From Sporosarcina sp. FSL K6-1522 (GTDB lineage: Bacteria > Bacillota > Bacilli > Bacillales_A > Planococcaceae): a stretch of DNA of 64,000 bases. Shown one piece after another: positions 51,740-62,360 of this stretch (its first letter is position 1; every line of letters begins with the position of its first letter). The notes beneath the pieces are model-generated. The model was given only the letters and a program-made list of their open reading frames with translations. It searched no databases and was not told where the DNA came from. The stretch spans positions 1,462,501 to 1,526,500 of the forward strand of contig NZ_CP152019.1 of assembly GCF_038622445.1 (NCBI RefSeq). The letters are read 5' to 3'. The translations under genes were made by a program, and so were the position numbers.

Positions 51740-52187
51740 GCAAAGTCGGTGTGGGTTCGCGCAAAGAGAGCTCCGAAGCGCGCAAAGTCGGTGTGCAACC
51801 GCGCAAAGAGAGCTCCGAAGCGCGCAAAGTCGGTGTGTAACCGCGCAAAGAGAGCTCCGAAGCGCGCAAAGTAGAGGTGCAACCGCGCAAAGAGAGCTTC
51901 GAAGCGCGCAAAGTCGGTGTGCAACTGCGCAAAGGGAGTTCCGAACAGCGCAAAGTCGGTGTGCAACCGCGCAAAGAGAGCTCCGAAGCGCGCAAAGTCG
52001 GTGTGCAACCGCGCAAAGAGAGCTTCGAAGCGCGCAAAGTCGGTGTGCAACCGCGCAAAGAGAGTGCCGAAGCGCGCAAAGTAGACGTGTAACCGCGCAA
52101 AGAGAGCTCCGAAGCGCGCAAAGTCGGTGTGCAACCGCGCAAAGAGAGTGCCGAACAGCGCAAAGTGGGCGGGCATACCACGCAAAG
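51740..52187. repeat. 21-nt period tandem array (22 GCAAAG units)
   Basis: GCAAAG begins at 51740 and recurs at exactly 21-nt steps through 52160 (20 steps without one indel), with a last copy at 52182. Two unit types alternate: GCAAAGTCGGTGTGCAAC plus CGC, and GCAAAGAGAGCTCCGAAG plus CGC, giving a 42-nt higher-order period. Units differ by point changes only. Because 21 is a multiple of three, long heptad-repeat ORFs exist on both strands, none with a ribosome site. It fills the gap between the IDEAL gene and the uvrBA promoter. Confidence 0.95.
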
Positions 52188-52239
52188 ACATCGCCCTTAC
52201 ACTTGTCCTCAATTGCTTCGCGTCATGAAATATATCTAA

Positions 52240-52253
52240 AAAACGTACGTTCG
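52240..52253 (+). promoter_or_regulatory. LexA (SOS) box of uvrBA
   Basis: AAAAC-GTAC-GTTCG: the right half is a perfect match and the left half close to the Bacillus LexA box CGAAC-N4-GTTCG. It lies 76 nt before the uvrB start, next to a GATAAAAT -10-like sequence. uvrB is a classic LexA target. Confidence 0.7.
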
Positions 52254-52328
52254 TTTTTATTCGTGAAAAGAAGGGGAATATGATAAAATAAAATCAATTC
52301 AATGCAATTCTTCTTGGGAGGGTGTTCG

Positions 52329-54311
52329 ATGGTCCAAAAATTTAATTTGCAAGCTCCCTACACACCACAAGGCGATCAGCCATCTGCCATTAAGCAGCTT
52401 GTCGATGGCTTGAATAGGGGAGAGAAACACCAAACGTTACTAGGTGCAACAGGGACTGGGAAGACATTTACAGTTTCGAACGTCGTCAAAGAAGTTAACA
52501 AACCGACATTGGTCATCGCCCACAACAAAACGTTGGCGGGCCAATTATATAGTGAGTTTAAAGAGTTTTTTCCGGACAATGCAGTGGAATACTTTGTCAG
52601 CTACTATGACTATTACCAACCAGAGGCCTATGTGCCACATACAGATACATTTATTGAAAAAGATGCCAGTATCAATGATGAAATTGATAAGCTTCGCCAT
52701 TCCGCGACGTCCGCGTTATTTGAACGTAATGACGTTCTCATCGTCGCGTCCGTTTCCTGTATTTACGGCTTAGGTTCGCCGGAGGAGTATCGAGAAATGG
52801 TCGTTTCGCTTCGCACGGGGATGGAAATCGGCCGTAACGAATTGCTGCGTAAATTTGTCGACATTCAATATGAGCGTAATGATATTAGCTTCACACGCGG
52901 TACGTTCCGAGTCAGAGGGGATGTTGTGGAACTATTCCCGGCCTCACGTGATGAACGCTGTATGCGCATCGAATTTTTTGGCGATGAAATCGACCGGATT
53001 CGTGAAGTGGATGCGCTGACGGGAGAAATTCTCGGGGAACGCGATCATATCGCTATATTCCCAGCCTCTCACTTCGTTACACGCGAAGAGAAGATGGTGA
53101 AAGCGATTGCGAATATTGAATTGGAATTAGAAGAACGCTTAACGGAACTACGCGGCGAGGACAAGTTATTGGAAGCGCAGCGTCTTGAGCAACGGACACG
53201 CTATGATCTGGAAATGATGCGAGAAATGGGTTTCTGTTCGGGCATTGAAAACTATTCCCGCCATCTAACACTGCGTCCTGCTGGTGCGACACCGTATACG
53301 CTACTCGATTATTTCCCAGACGATTTTCTCATCGTTGTCGATGAAAGTCATGTGTCATTGCCACAAATTAGGGGTATGTTTAATGGTGACCAGGCCCGGA
53401 AAAATGTGCTCGTTGAACACGGTTTTCGACTGCCTTCTGCGCTCGACAATCGGCCACTTACTTTTACAGAATTTGAAGGCCATGTGAAAGAAGCCATCTA
53501 TGTTTCAGCAACACCTGGTCCTTATGAAATGGAGCATACGCCTGAAATGGTGGAGCAAATTATTCGACCAACGGGACTGCTAGATCCGACGATTGATATC
53601 CGCCCAATTGAGGGGCAAATTGACGATTTAATCGATGAAATTAACGAGCGCATTAAAAAGAACGAGCGTGTGCTCATTACGACTTTAACGAAAAAAATGT
53701 CAGAGGACTTGACGGATTATTTAAAGGATATCGGTATCAAAGTGCAATACTTGCATTCCGAAGTGAAGACGCTGGAACGGATAGAGATTATTCGGGAATT
53801 ACGGCTCGGTACGTATGATGTCCTTGTTGGTATCAACTTGCTGCGAGAAGGGATCGATATTCCAGAAGTATCGCTTGTGACGATTTTGGATGCAGATAAG
53901 GAAGGTTTCCTACGTTCGGAGCGAGCGCTTATTCAAACAATTGGACGGGCGGCACGGAACTCGAACGGCCATGTCATCATGTATGCGGATCGCATGACCG
54001 ACTCAATGACGAAAGCGATTGACGAAACGCAACGTCGCCGTGATATTCAGATTGCTTACAATGAAAAACATGGCATCACACCGACAACCATTAAGAAAGA
54101 AGTACGCGATGTCATCCGTGCAACACAAGTTGCAGAGGAAGCTGTATCCTATGTCGAAAAAGTGACGCAAGGCAAGAAGTTGACGAAAGACGAGAAAGCA
54201 GCTCTGCTAATCAGCCTTGAAAAAGAGATGAAAGAAGCGGCGAAAGCACTCGACTTTGAACGTGCTGCGGAACTGCGGGATACGATTTTGGAATTGAAGG
54301 CGGAAAGGTGA
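52329..54311 (+). CDS. uvrB: Excinuclease ABC subunit B
   Basis: 660 residues from ATG 52329 (GGGAGGGTG upstream). Walker [13 protein letters not shown] (about 35-46), beta-hairpin region [14 protein letters not shown] (about 90-103), DEAD-type [12 protein letters not shown] (about 333-344), helicase motif [14 protein letters not shown] (about 536-547) and the C-terminal UVR domain (about 620-655, [24 protein letters not shown]). Loads onto damage with UvrA. uvrA follows after 6 nt. Confidence 0.98.
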   Translation: MVQKFNLQAPYTPQGDQPSAIKQLVDGLNRGEKHQTLLGATGTGKTFTVSNVVKEVNKPTLVIAHNKTLAGQLYSEFKEFFPDNAVEYFVSYYDYYQPEAYVPHTDTFIEKDASINDEIDKLRHSATSALFERNDVLIVASVSCIYGLGSPEEYREMVVSLRTGMEIGRNELLRKFVDIQYERNDISFTRGTFRVRGDVVELFPASRDERCMRIEFFGDEIDRIREVDALTGEILGERDHIAIFPASHFVTREEKMVKAIANIELELEERLTELRGEDKLLEAQRLEQRTRYDLEMMREMGFCSGIENYSRHLTLRPAGATPYTLLDYFPDDFLIVVDESHVSLPQIRGMFNGDQARKNVLVEHGFRLPSALDNRPLTFTEFEGHVKEAIYVSATPGPYEMEHTPEMVEQIIRPTGLLDPTIDIRPIEGQIDDLIDEINERIKKNERVLITTLTKKMSEDLTDYLKDIGIKVQYLHSEVKTLERIEIIRELRLGTYDVLVGINLLREGIDIPEVSLVTILDADKEGFLRSERALIQTIGRAARNSNGHVIMYADRMTDSMTKAIDETQRRRDIQIAYNEKHGITPTTIKKEVRDVIRATQVAEEAVSYVEKVTQGKKLTKDEKAALLISLEKEMKEAAKALDFERAAELRDTILELKAER

Positions 54312-54317
54312 AGATAT

Positions 54318-57191
54318 ATGAAAAATAAGGAAATTGTTATACAAGGTGCTCGCGCACATAATTTAAAAAATATTGACGTCAATATTCCGCGAGATAAACT
54401 AGTCGTGATGACAGGTCTCTCGGGCTCTGGAAAATCTTCGCTCGCTTTTGACACGATTTATGCGGAAGGGCAGCGAAGATATGTTGAATCATTATCGGCT
54501 TATGCACGCCAGTTTTTAGGGCAGATGGACAAGCCGGATGTCGATGTGATTGAGGGCTTATCACCTGCAATTTCCATCGATCAGAAGACGACGAGTCGCA
54601 ACCCGCGTTCAACGGTTGGAACGGTGACGGAAATTTACGACTACCTGCGCCTGCTCTATGCACGAGTTGGGAAACCTATCTGTCCGGTTCATGGCACAGA
54701 GATTTCATCCCAAACGATTGAGCAGATGGTGGATCGTCTGATGGAATTGCCAGAACGCTCACGTATCCAAGTATTGGCACCAGTCGTTTCAGGCCGTAAA
54801 GGGACACATGTAAAATTAATCGAAGATATTAAAAAGCAAGGTTATGTTCGAATTCGGGTAAATGGAGACATAATCGATTTGGACGATAATATCGAGTTGA
54901 ATAAAAACAAGAAGCATAATATAGAAGTTGTCATTGACCGGATTGTGATGAAGGAAGACATTGCTGCGCGTTTAAGTGATTCTTTGGAATCGGCATTGCG
55001 TTTAGCGGAAGGTACCGTTCTAATTGACGTCATTGACGGCGAAGAAATGTTGTTCAGTGAACATCATGCCTGTCCGTTATGCGGATTTTCAATTGGTGAG
55101 TTAGAGCCGCGCATGTTTTCATTCAACAGTCCATTTGGTGCTTGTCAGGAATGTGATGGGCTCGGCACGAAGCAAGAAGTCGATCCAGATCTGATCATTC
55201 CAGATCCATCGCGTACGTTAGCAGAACATGCCATTGCGCCATGGGAACCGACCAGTTCACAATATTATCCGGAATTGTTGAAAACAGTAGCTAATCACTT
55301 TGGCATTGCGATGGATGTACCAGTTAGTGAATTACCAGACGATGAGCTGGATAAAATATTGCATGGTTCAAAAGATGAAAAAATCCGCTTCCGATACACA
55401 AACGAATTTGGTGGCACACGTGATAGCAATATTTATTTTGAAGGAGTTCTGGCGAATATCGAACGTCGCTTTAAAGAAACTTCCTCCGATTATATTCGTG
55501 AACAAATGGAGAAATACATGGCGCAACAGCCTTGTCCAACCTGTGCGGGGTACCGATTGAAGGAAGAGACACTCGCTGTCAAAGTGGATGGTGTTCATAT
55601 CGGGAAAGTAACAGAGTTATCGATTGTTGAGGCAGACAAGTTTTTCAAAAATCTTCAACTGTCCGAAAAAGATGCCCAAATTGCCAAGCTAATTTTACGT
55701 GAAATCGATGAGCGACTTGGCTTTCTCATTAACGTTGGCCTCGATTATTTGACGCTATCAAGAGCGGCGGGAACGTTGTCTGGCGGAGAAGCGCAGCGGA
55801 TTCGACTGGCAACGCAAATTGGTTCGAGGCTGACAGGCGTGCTCTATATTTTAGATGAGCCGTCCATTGGGTTGCATCAGCGTGATAATGACCGCTTAAT
55901 CGGTACGTTGCAAAGCATGCGCGATATCGGTAATACGCTCATCGTTGTTGAACATGATGAGGATACGATGATGGCTGCCGATTATTTAATCGATATTGGA
56001 CCAGGCGCAGGTGTGGAGGGTGGCGAGATTGTAGCTGCTGGACCACCTGACCAAGTGATGAATGATCCGAAGTCGTTAACCGGCCAATATTTAAGTGGCA
56101 AGAAGTTTATCCCGCTACCATTGGAGCGACGGAAAGCGGACGGTCGAAAAATCGTCATCAAAGGTGCTTCTGAAAACAATTTAAAAAACGTCAACGTGGA
56201 TATTCCACTTGGCCAGTTTATAGCCGTTACAGGTGTATCAGGATCAGGGAAAAGTACGTTGATCAATGAAGTACTTTATAAAGTGTTGGCACAGAAACTG
56301 AATCGTTCGAAACAGAAGCCAGGCCAATTTAAATCTGTGACCGGTCTTGAAGAACTCGAAAAAGTCATTGAAATAGACCAATCCCCAATTGGACGGACAC
56401 CAAGATCGAATCCGGCAACATATACAGGGATGTTTGACGATGTGCGAGATGTCTATGCATCGACAAACGAAGCGAAAGTACGAGGCTATAAAAAAGGACG
56501 TTTCAGTTTCAATGTCAAAGGTGGACGCTGTGAAGCGTGTCGCGGCGACGGCATTATTAAAATCGAGATGCATTTTTTACCGGATGTGTACGTACCTTGT
56601 GAAGTATGTCATGGAAAACGCTACAACCGCGAAACGCTTGAAGTGACGTATAAAGGGAAGAATATAGCAGACGTCCTGGAGATGACAGTTGAAGATGGCC
56701 TCGTGTTTTTTGAGAATATCCCGAAAATCAGCCGTAAGCTGCAAACAATTGTGGATGTAGGACTAGGTTATATTCAATTAGGGCAACCTGCAACAACCTT
56801 GTCAGGTGGAGAAGCGCAACGAGTGAAACTAGCTTCTGAACTCCATAAACGGTCAAATGGCAAATCATTTTATATTCTAGATGAACCGACGACGGGCTTG
56901 CATGTGCATGACATCGCCAAGTTATTGATTGTTTTGCAACGGCTTGTAGATACTGGTAACACAGTGCTAGTCATTGAACATAATTTGGATGTCATTAAAA
57001 CTGTGGACCATATTATTGATTTAGGGCCTGAAGGAGGAGACAAAGGAGGACAAATTATCGCTACGGGTACACCGGAAAAAATTGCGCAGTCTGAGCTTTC
57101 GTATACGGGACATTATTTACAACCTATTCTTGAACGAGATCGCGGGCGGATGGCCACGCAAATCGAGGAAGCCGAAAATCGAGTGGAATGA
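54318..57191 (+). CDS. uvrA: Excinuclease ABC subunit A
   Basis: 957 residues. Two ABC ATPase modules: Walker [13 protein letters not shown] (about 32-43) and [12 protein letters not shown] (about 637-648), signatures [12 protein letters not shown] and [12 protein letters not shown], Walker [11 protein letters not shown] and [10 protein letters not shown]. Zinc fingers CPLC...CQEC (about 252-280) and CEAC...CEVC (about 738-765). Length and motif order normal. Damage recognition in nucleotide excision repair. Confidence 0.98.
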   Translation: MKNKEIVIQGARAHNLKNIDVNIPRDKLVVMTGLSGSGKSSLAFDTIYAEGQRRYVESLSAYARQFLGQMDKPDVDVIEGLSPAISIDQKTTSRNPRSTVGTVTEIYDYLRLLYARVGKPICPVHGTEISSQTIEQMVDRLMELPERSRIQVLAPVVSGRKGTHVKLIEDIKKQGYVRIRVNGDIIDLDDNIELNKNKKHNIEVVIDRIVMKEDIAARLSDSLESALRLAEGTVLIDVIDGEEMLFSEHHACPLCGFSIGELEPRMFSFNSPFGACQECDGLGTKQEVDPDLIIPDPSRTLAEHAIAPWEPTSSQYYPELLKTVANHFGIAMDVPVSELPDDELDKILHGSKDEKIRFRYTNEFGGTRDSNIYFEGVLANIERRFKETSSDYIREQMEKYMAQQPCPTCAGYRLKEETLAVKVDGVHIGKVTELSIVEADKFFKNLQLSEKDAQIAKLILREIDERLGFLINVGLDYLTLSRAAGTLSGGEAQRIRLATQIGSRLTGVLYILDEPSIGLHQRDNDRLIGTLQSMRDIGNTLIVVEHDEDTMMAADYLIDIGPGAGVEGGEIVAAGPPDQVMNDPKSLTGQYLSGKKFIPLPLERRKADGRKIVIKGASENNLKNVNVDIPLGQFIAVTGVSGSGKSTLINEVLYKVLAQKLNRSKQKPGQFKSVTGLEELEKVIEIDQSPIGRTPRSNPATYTGMFDDVRDVYASTNEAKVRGYKKGRFSFNVKGGRCEACRGDGIIKIEMHFLPDVYVPCEVCHGKRYNRETLEVTYKGKNIADVLEMTVEDGLVFFENIPKISRKLQTIVDVGLGYIQLGQPATTLSGGEAQRVKLASELHKRSNGKSFYILDEPTTGLHVHDIAKLLIVLQRLVDTGNTVLVIEHNLDVIKTVDHIIDLGPEGGDKGGQIIATGTPEKIAQSELSYTGHYLQPILERDRGRMATQIEEAENRVE

Positions 57192-57272
57192 AACTTTTTT
57201 CAATATGATTCGTATATATAACTAACACAACGGAGTAATCCGCACACTGACATTACTAGGAGGCGCGCAACG

Positions 57273-58511
57273 ATGCAAAATGAACGACAACGAATTTTAG
57301 CCATGCTGGAAAACGGGACGATCACGACAGACGAAGCACTAACACTTCTAGAAACATTAGGTCAACCGAAGAAAAATGAACAACCAAGTGAAACGAAACC
57401 ATCGAGCGAACAACAACCCCAGGCGACTGTAGATATTCAAAAAAAGGCTGAAGAGCCTGTTGCTGAACAGCAAGCAGACCCAACGTCTTCGCATGAACAG
57501 ACGGGAACGTTCAAGGAAGCAGAGAAAACGAATGGCAACGAAGAAGGACAACCTTCTATGGATGACTTCCTTGATGATCTACGCAAGGATTTTACCAACG
57601 TCGGTGATCGATTCATGCAATTTATGCAAACGGCTGTCCAAAAAGTGAAGTCCTTTGACTTTGATTCGCCTTTTGGGCACTCGGTTACGTTCAATCACAC
57701 AGTGACAAAATCGGCAAGTGGGATTGAGGAAGTCATTGCTGATATTGCGAACGGTAAAGTAACAATCCACACGAGCGATGACGAGGAGATACGCGCGGAA
57801 TTCACCGTCAAGGCGTTTAATAGTGATTCGGAAGAAAAAGCACGTGAAGATTTTCTTGATAAGCTATTATTTGTCAACGACGAGGGCAAGTTACGCCTAT
57901 CGAGCGATTTGAAAATTGTTCAAGTGAACGTCGCGTTATTTATTCCGAAAAAGGATTATGCACGGATTTCTGTCCGTTTACTAAATGGCTCGTTTGATAT
58001 GAAGGATGCTACGGCAGACCGGGTACGTGTGAAGACGACAAACGGTAAAATTGACGTTTCAGGGTTGACGTTTAAAGACGGAGAATTTGAAACGGGCAAT
58101 GGTGCGATTGCTTTGACGAATGTAACGGGTGGGTCAATCGAAGCTGAAACGTTGAATGGCCGTGTCTATATAGATGGTGCTGTGAAAGAGGTTGAAGCGC
58201 AATCTTTGAATGGTCCTGTTGTGGTCACGACAATTGATGCAGCGGCGGAGAAAATTGAAGCGAAGACGATGAGTGGTTCGGTTGAAATCTATATTCCATC
58301 TGAAGTTGCTATTACAGGAGAAATTATATCGAATATGGGGCGTCTGGATTTACAGTTAGATGATATTCAGCGCACGTCTGAGCAGGAACAACTGTTGCAG
58401 CGCTCTATCCGATTTAAAAAAGAGGTTGAAGGAAATACATCGCCACTTTACGTTTTTGGAGAGGCAAAAACGGGATCTGTGCTTGTTTGTTATAATGCGA
58501 AGCATGAGTAA
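57273..58511 (+). CDS. DUF4097 adhesin-like protein (YvlB/LiaX-like)
   Basis: 412 residues from ATG 57273 (TAGGAGG). N-terminal SHOCT-like helix-turn-helix ERQRILAMLENGTITTDEALTLLETLG, an acidic Pro/Gln/Glu-rich linker (about 30-95), then a long beta-helical DUF4097 domain (about 150-400) with repeated short strands (KTTNGKIDVSGL, ETGNGAIALTNV, ETLNGRVYIDGA, QSLNGPVVVTTI). No signal peptide. Enterococcal LiaX of similar architecture senses cell-envelope antibiotics; B. subtilis YvlB also lies near uvrA. Terminator 58524-58577. Confidence 0.87.
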   Translation: MQNERQRILAMLENGTITTDEALTLLETLGQPKKNEQPSETKPSSEQQPQATVDIQKKAEEPVAEQQADPTSSHEQTGTFKEAEKTNGNEEGQPSMDDFLDDLRKDFTNVGDRFMQFMQTAVQKVKSFDFDSPFGHSVTFNHTVTKSASGIEEVIADIANGKVTIHTSDDEEIRAEFTVKAFNSDSEEKAREDFLDKLLFVNDEGKLRLSSDLKIVQVNVALFIPKKDYARISVRLLNGSFDMKDATADRVRVKTTNGKIDVSGLTFKDGEFETGNGAIALTNVTGGSIEAETLNGRVYIDGAVKEVEAQSLNGPVVVTTIDAAAEKIEAKTMSGSVEIYIPSEVAITGEIISNMGRLDLQLDDIQRTSEQEQLLQRSIRFKKEVEGNTSPLYVFGEAKTGSVLVCYNAKHE

Positions 58512-58523
58512 TAATCTTTAAAA

Positions 58524-58577
58524 AGAAAGACTGTCTTGGTACCGGAAATAACGGTACTAGGGCAGTCTTTCTTTTTG
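58524..58577 (+). terminator. Terminator after DUF4097 gene
   Basis: AAGAAAGACTG-TC-TTGGTACCG pairs with CGGTACTAGGGCAGTCTTTCTT, then TTTG. Confidence 0.92.
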
Positions 58578-58677
58578 AATGCGGAACTATCACATACATT
58601 TCCGTGAAAAACGGCCCGAGCCACGGATACCTGCTACAATGTATATACTTCATTATCTGATTTGAGAAAGGTTTGCT

Positions 58678-61600
58678 GTGGCTATGTCCAATCGAAAAAT
58701 ACTATTTATTCTCTGTTTATTTTTAGTGCTTTTAACAGGCTTCCGTATGGCGTGGATTACTTTGTCGCTAGGTCACACTAAAGTGGAAGCTCAGCAAGGT
58801 GTCCTCGATTTAAGGGGTTGGGACTTTGATAACGATGAGACCTTAGCTTTAGACGGAGCTTGGGAATTTTACCCCGACGTTCTGTTAGCATCTGAGGGGA
58901 TAGAGGCCAACAACAAAAAGTATAGCGTAAAACCAGGAAAGTGGCATTCAAACTCACCTATTTACGGCACTTATCGATTAAAAATTATACTAGCAGATGA
59001 GCAACAAAAACAGCATTACCAAATGCTATTGCCACATGAACCTTATGTGGCCAAAGTCATTGTGAATAATGAAGTCGCTCTCGATAATGAATCCGAACAT
59101 TATGGTGTAGCGAAACGGAAGAGTGGTTTGTTTGCTCGGACAGTTTCCCTAAAGGCTGACAAACAGGGTGAGATTGACATCATCATTCAACAACCTAACC
59201 ACGCGATGGCTACTGAGAAAGGGATTGCCAAATCGATTCAAATTGGTAGCGAATCGGCTTTGAAAAGACAGCATTTCACATCGATTACATTTCAACTTTT
59301 AGTAGCTGCGGTGACATTATTGCACTTTGTCTTCGGACTTATTCTCTTTTTATGGAGACGCCAACATATAGAGTTTTTATACTTTGGCCTTGCCGCCCTT
59401 TGTAAAACAATCGCGGTGTTATTGGATGATGATAAATTACTATTAATTTGGCTGCCGATTGACGAGGTTTGGGCTTTAAAAATATTGTCCATCGCTTATA
59501 TTGGAACAACCGTATTTATTCTTTTATTTATCCAAAAATTCTTTGCGAAACAGGCCTATTATAAAATAATCTCTCTATTTAATTGTGTTTATTTGTTAGT
59601 GGCAGTTGGTATTATTTTAGTACCCTTTCACTATATCTCTTCTATAATCCCTGTCATTTTCCTAATGGCTATTGCCTCCTATGTAATGATTGTGATCTTA
59701 ACATGGGGAACGATCAAAAGAGGGAATCAGGATAATGTTATTTTGTTATTAGGCGCAGCTGGTACGATATCGAGTTTCCTGTGGCCATTCTATAAAGATA
59801 ACAGTTTAACGGAACTCCCTTATTATCCGTTTGATGCTTTAATTGTCTTTATGTCCATCTCGATTTTATTGTTTAGACGCTTCTTCCAAGTGAACGACCA
59901 AAACAAAGAGCTTGCGATCCAGCTTCAACAAGAAATCAAACGCAAAGATGATTTTCTTGCCAATACTTCGCATGAATTGCGAAATCCGCTCCATGGGATT
60001 ATTAATATTGCGCAGTCTGTTTTGCGTAACGAAGCAGATCATCTAACCGAAAAGAGTGAAAAAGATATTGAATTGGTCATGACAATCGGTCGCCATATGT
60101 CGAGGACATTGGATGATTTGTTGGATGTGACACGTCTAAAGGAGCATCGTATTCAACTCCAAAAAGAACCATTGGCGATCCATTCGGTTACTTCAGGTGT
60201 CGTGGATATGCTTCGATTTATGACGGAAAAGAAGAATATCCAGCTCGTATCACAAATTCCACATGATTTCCCGGAAGTACTGGCAGATAAAAATCGACTG
60301 ATTCAAATTGTGTTCAATCTACTTCACAATGCGGTGAAGTTTTCGGATGAAGGAACGATTACGATTACTGCCGACGCGCAAGATGGCATGGTGAATATCC
60401 ATATAACAGATCAAGGAATGGGGATTGACCAAGAAACAATGAATCGGTTATTTGAACCCTATGAACAGGGCGATTCTGGAATCACGTCCATTGCGGGCGG
60501 TCTTGGACTCGGACTTAGCATATGTCGCCAGTTGGTGGAATTACATGGAGGAACCATCAAGGTCGAGTCGGTCGTAGGTGAAGGGAGTCGGTTCTCGTTT
60601 ACGTTGCCGTTGGCTGATAAGCGGGATGAACGGTTGATAACGAATACGGAAGAGAAATCGGTAATTGAACGAACAGACGAACCGCATGCTAAGAGGTTGT
60701 CCGTCGATTATCCACCAGTCTCAGATCGATTTAAACAGAATAGGAGCACATCCAAACGAAGAATTTTAGCAGTGGACGATGATCCCATTAATTTGCAAGT
60801 ATTGGCGAGTATTTTGCCTAGCGAACAATACGAGCTTGAAACGGTGAAGAGTGGAAAAGAAGCATTGGCTCGTTTAGGTGTGAAAGAGTGGGACCTCATT
60901 ATTACGGATGTCATGATGCCACATATGTCTGGTTATGAATTGACACGTGCCATCCGGGAAAAATATTCGATATCGGAACTGCCTATATTACTAATTACTG
61001 CACGCAGTCAGCCGGAAGATATCTATACGGGATTCCAGGCAGGTGCCAATGACTATGTGACCAAGCCCGTCGATGCATTAGAGTTAACTGTACGTGTTCA
61101 TGCGTTAACTGATTTAAAGGACTCGATTAGCGAGCGCCTTCGTATGGAGGCAGCATGGCTACAAGCGCAAATACAACCACATTTTTTGTATAACACGTTG
61201 AGCACCATTATTTCATTGAGCGAAATCGATATTGAACGAATGGTTAATTTATTGGAGAAATTCGGCTATTATTTAGGGAAAAGTTTTGACTCTAAAAATC
61301 TCGACAATATTGTACCGCTTGCACATGAACTGAAATTACTTGAATCCTATCTCTATATTGAGAAAGAACGTTTTGGCGATCGGCTACAAGTTGTGTGGGA
61401 AATAGAAGGAGCAGATGAATTGTTCGTTCCACCGCTCGTCATTCAAACAGTAGTTGAAAACGCGGCGAGGCATGGTGTGTTGCAACGGATTAGAGGGGGA
61501 ACGATACGTATTTGTATTTATCCTGAAGGGGATTATATGATCGTCAAAATTAGTGATGATGGCGTTGGCATGGATGAGGAGAAGGTACGAAAAGTGTTGA

Positions 61601-61743
61601 CAAGTCAACCAGATAAAACAAGAGGGATTGGTTTGCTCAACACGGATCAGCGTTTGAAGCAATTGTATGGCGAAGGGGTGCATATCGACAGTGTTTTAGG
61701 CGAAGGTACAACTGTTTCGTTTAGGGTGCCGACAAATTATTAA
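58678..61743 (+). CDS. Hybrid sensor kinase with two histidine-kinase modules
   Basis: 1021 residues from GTG 58678 (GAGAAAGG upstream). Order: membrane helix (about 9-28), extracytoplasmic 7TMR-DISM sensor (about 35-185), seven membrane helices (about 200-405), HisKA with His432 in [13 protein letters not shown], HATPase (about 540-650, DQGMGID and [19 protein letters not shown]), receiver domain with phospho-acceptor Asp744 in [15 protein letters not shown] and Lys in YVTKPVD, then a LytS-type kinase with His835 in [11 protein letters not shown] and a second HATPase (about 920-1020, [12 protein letters not shown]). No response regulator gene is adjacent. Confidence 0.93.
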   Translation: MAMSNRKILFILCLFLVLLTGFRMAWITLSLGHTKVEAQQGVLDLRGWDFDNDETLALDGAWEFYPDVLLASEGIEANNKKYSVKPGKWHSNSPIYGTYRLKIILADEQQKQHYQMLLPHEPYVAKVIVNNEVALDNESEHYGVAKRKSGLFARTVSLKADKQGEIDIIIQQPNHAMATEKGIAKSIQIGSESALKRQHFTSITFQLLVAAVTLLHFVFGLILFLWRRQHIEFLYFGLAALCKTIAVLLDDDKLLLIWLPIDEVWALKILSIAYIGTTVFILLFIQKFFAKQAYYKIISLFNCVYLLVAVGIILVPFHYISSIIPVIFLMAIASYVMIVILTWGTIKRGNQDNVILLLGAAGTISSFLWPFYKDNSLTELPYYPFDALIVFMSISILLFRRFFQVNDQNKELAIQLQQEIKRKDDFLANTSHELRNPLHGIINIAQSVLRNEADHLTEKSEKDIELVMTIGRHMSRTLDDLLDVTRLKEHRIQLQKEPLAIHSVTSGVVDMLRFMTEKKNIQLVSQIPHDFPEVLADKNRLIQIVFNLLHNAVKFSDEGTITITADAQDGMVNIHITDQGMGIDQETMNRLFEPYEQGDSGITSIAGGLGLGLSICRQLVELHGGTIKVESVVGEGSRFSFTLPLADKRDERLITNTEEKSVIERTDEPHAKRLSVDYPPVSDRFKQNRSTSKRRILAVDDDPINLQVLASILPSEQYELETVKSGKEALARLGVKEWDLIITDVMMPHMSGYELTRAIREKYSISELPILLITARSQPEDIYTGFQAGANDYVTKPVDALELTVRVHALTDLKDSISERLRMEAAWLQAQIQPHFLYNTLSTIISLSEIDIERMVNLLEKFGYYLGKSFDSKNLDNIVPLAHELKLLESYLYIEKERFGDRLQVVWEIEGADELFVPPLVIQTVVENAARHGVLQRIRGGTIRICIYPEGDYMIVKISDDGVGMDEEKVRKVLTSQPDKTRGIGLLNTDQRLKQLYGEGVHIDSVLGEGTTVSFRVPTNY

Positions 61744-61794
61744 ATATGTAAGTTGAATTTATAATTTTACCTATTCTCTTAGTTGATTGAAGTG

Positions 61795-61960
61795 TAGAGC
61801 GGCGACTCCAGCGAAAGCGAATCGTTGAGAGCAAGGTGCCTTAATTTCCGCAAAGAACGCAGAAATATGGCCAAGCTCACACTCCGCTGTTCGTTTGGCT
61901 GAAGCCGTGCCCGCGGAAAGCGTCCGCTCGGAACGAAAATCAAAGTGGAGAGGGTACTAT
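61795..61960. repeat. Dispersed GC-rich intergenic repeat, composite
   Basis: Starts GTAGAGCGGCGACTCCAGC and ends GCCCGCGGAAAGCGTCCGCT, ends that look like a widespread Bacillaceae/Planococcaceae repeat (recognised from memory). The middle carries a 39-nt core (61836-61874) that is 38 of 39 identical, inverted, to 22069-22107 inside another repeat family. Confidence 0.55.
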
Positions 61961-61982
61961 TTAGTTCAATTTAAATAGAGAA

Positions 61983-62015
61983 AAAGAGATCATTTTCCCA
62001 GAAGATGGTCTCTTT
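61983..62015 (+). terminator. Terminator-like hairpin after the hybrid kinase
   Basis: AAAGAGATCAT and ATGGTCTCTTT arms followed by GTCTTGC; modest U-tract. Confidence 0.55.
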
Positions 62016-62331
62016 GTCTTGCTTTAAATGCTCTAGAAGAGTGGGTTTATCCACTAGGAAGAAGGAAGAAAAGGGAAAGAGTTTTCTTTTAAATAGCAGA
62101 TGTTTTCATAGAGGGAGGAATGCTCCATTTATTAAATTACCATTATTATTCGTCACTATTAACATTCGTCAATTGTTGGAAATGTATTTTATCTTTATGA
62201 TGGGGGTATCCATGCTTTTATACGATAAATTCCCAATTCAAATTGTAAAAGATGCATCCAAGACGGTTAGTGTAGTCGGAATATTCGGAGTGTTGACTTA
62301 CTCTTCACTAGCCGGTAGCAGATCCATTTAA
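62005..62331 (+). CDS. Doubtful ORF with hydrophobic C-terminal half
   Basis: The frame is open for 108 codons, but the first ATG lies inside a terminator-like hairpin and no ribosome site precedes it. The part from codon about 45 encodes hydrophobic stretches (FIKLPLLFVTINIRQLLEMYFIFMMGVS; VVGIFGVLTYSSLAGS). A shorter start at ATG 62182 would give a 49-residue membrane peptide. It may be a small real gene, a gene remnant or chance. Next gene starts 30 nt downstream. Confidence 0.25.
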   Translation: MVSLSCFKCSRRVGLSTRKKEEKGKSFLLNSRCFHRGRNAPFIKLPLLFVTINIRQLLEMYFIFMMGVSMLLYDKFPIQIVKDASKTVSVVGIFGVLTYSSLAGSRSI

Positions 62332-62360
62332 CATGAATCAGTAAAGAGAGGAAGAGATAA

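Noticed and set aside
51740..52187. CRISPR array
   Set aside because: Units are 21 nt with no unique spacers; the variable parts are themselves repeats of two types. No cas gene is nearby.
51637..52283. Long heptad-repeat proteins on both strands of the 21-nt array
   Set aside because: A 21-nt period keeps several frames open at once, including opposite strands. None has a ribosome site, and open length therefore proves nothing.
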